A stretch of 5,508 nucleotides of DNA from Deltaproteobacteria bacterium (GTDB lineage: Bacteria > Desulfobacterota > Binatia > DP-6). Under the pieces are notes generated by a model that was not told the origin of the DNA, searched no databases, and saw only the letters and a program-made list of their open reading frames with translations. The translations under genes and the position numbers were made by a program. Below, one piece after another: positions 5,419 through 5,508 of the stretch. The stretch lies in NCBI GenBank assembly GCA_005879205.1, contig VBLD01000455.1:1-5508 (forward strand), in the 5' to 3' direction. Position 1 is the first letter of the stretch; each line of letters starts with the position of its first letter.

Positions 5419-5443
5419 GGCGGCGGGGGGATGCCCCCGCGCC
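5419..5443 (+). terminator. GC-rich hairpin after the thiolase stop, terminator-like without a T-tract
   Basis: GCGGGGG at 5423-5429 pairs with CCCCCGC at 5434-5440 around a 4-nt GATG loop. Three more pairs (5419-5421 with 5441-5443) form if G5422 bulges. The hairpin begins within 11 nt of the TAG. No run of T follows, so it may be a weak terminator, a 3'-end stabilising structure, or incidental. Confidence 0.35.
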
Positions 5444-5508
5444 TCCCGGTCCTCGGTCCACGCGCACCTCGTAATTTGCAACGTCCCCCCGAAGCTGCGC
5501 GCGTGCGC

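Noticed and set aside
4210..5481. Minus-strand and alternate-frame open frames over the thiolase, including one starting with TTG at 5481
   Set aside because: The thiolase frame has every family motif; the others have none and lack ribosome sites.
5413..5508. Promoter or gene start in the right-hand tail (TAATTT at 5472-5477)
   Set aside because: No acceptable -35 lies 16-18 nt upstream and no coding start follows inside the window; apart from the hairpin I see nothing there.
1..5508. CRISPR array, tRNA/rRNA, insertion sequence, prophage or defence genes
   Set aside because: No regularly spaced repeats, tRNA-like folds, transposase or integrase motifs, or terminal inverted repeats were seen on either strand.

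Overview
The window is very GC-rich with strong G/C codon bias. It looks like a piece of a bacterial chromosome with two divergent gene groups around a promoter-bearing gap at about 1879-2047. Two features suggest an uncultured Deltaproteobacteria-like lineage such as Candidatus Binatia/Binatota (Desulfobacterota_B) or a relative: secreted cysteine-rich proteins with Thr-rich linkers and a myxobacterial-type Cys-rich repeat, next to lipid/CoA-thioester genes. This assignment rests on recalled family distribution and is only an inference.

Leftward group (minus strand, 1878 to 1): a DUF1329 family envelope protein (434 codons plus stop) is followed after 11 nt by a short-chain dehydrogenase/reductase (SDR) that runs off the left edge. 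The DUF1329 stop codon lies inside the SDR Shine-Dalgarno sequence, so the two are almost certainly co-transcribed.

Rightward group (plus strand, about 2048 to 5412): two secreted cysteine-rich proteins share a C-terminal module with 14 conserved cysteines but have unrelated N-termini. They are followed by a DUF35 (Zn-ribbon/OB-fold) acyl-CoA-binding protein and an SCP2/lipid-transfer-type thiolase. The genes are packed: a possible GTGA overlap between the two Cys-rich genes, an ATGA overlap into DUF35, and an 8-nt overlap into the thiolase. DUF35 plus thiolase is a known functional pair for thiolytic or retro-aldol chemistry on acyl-CoA. With the SDR and DUF1329, the likely theme is lipid, steroid or other hydrophobic-substrate metabolism. 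The role of the secreted Cys-rich proteins is unknown.

The most notable observation is that three successive plus-strand genes each have a reading-frame problem, and each would be repaired by adding 3n+1 bases: in the signal peptide of the first Cys-rich protein (about 2068-2071), at the start of the second (about 3020), and near the C-terminus of DUF35 (about 4183-4190). The three other genes look intact. This is either clustered sequence error or real decay. In DUF35, a termination-reinitiation arrangement or a larger deletion is also possible. A perfect 11-bp inverted repeat (2999-3009/3039-3049) brackets the uncertain start of the second Cys-rich gene. I see no tRNA, rRNA, CRISPR array, insertion sequence or phage gene.
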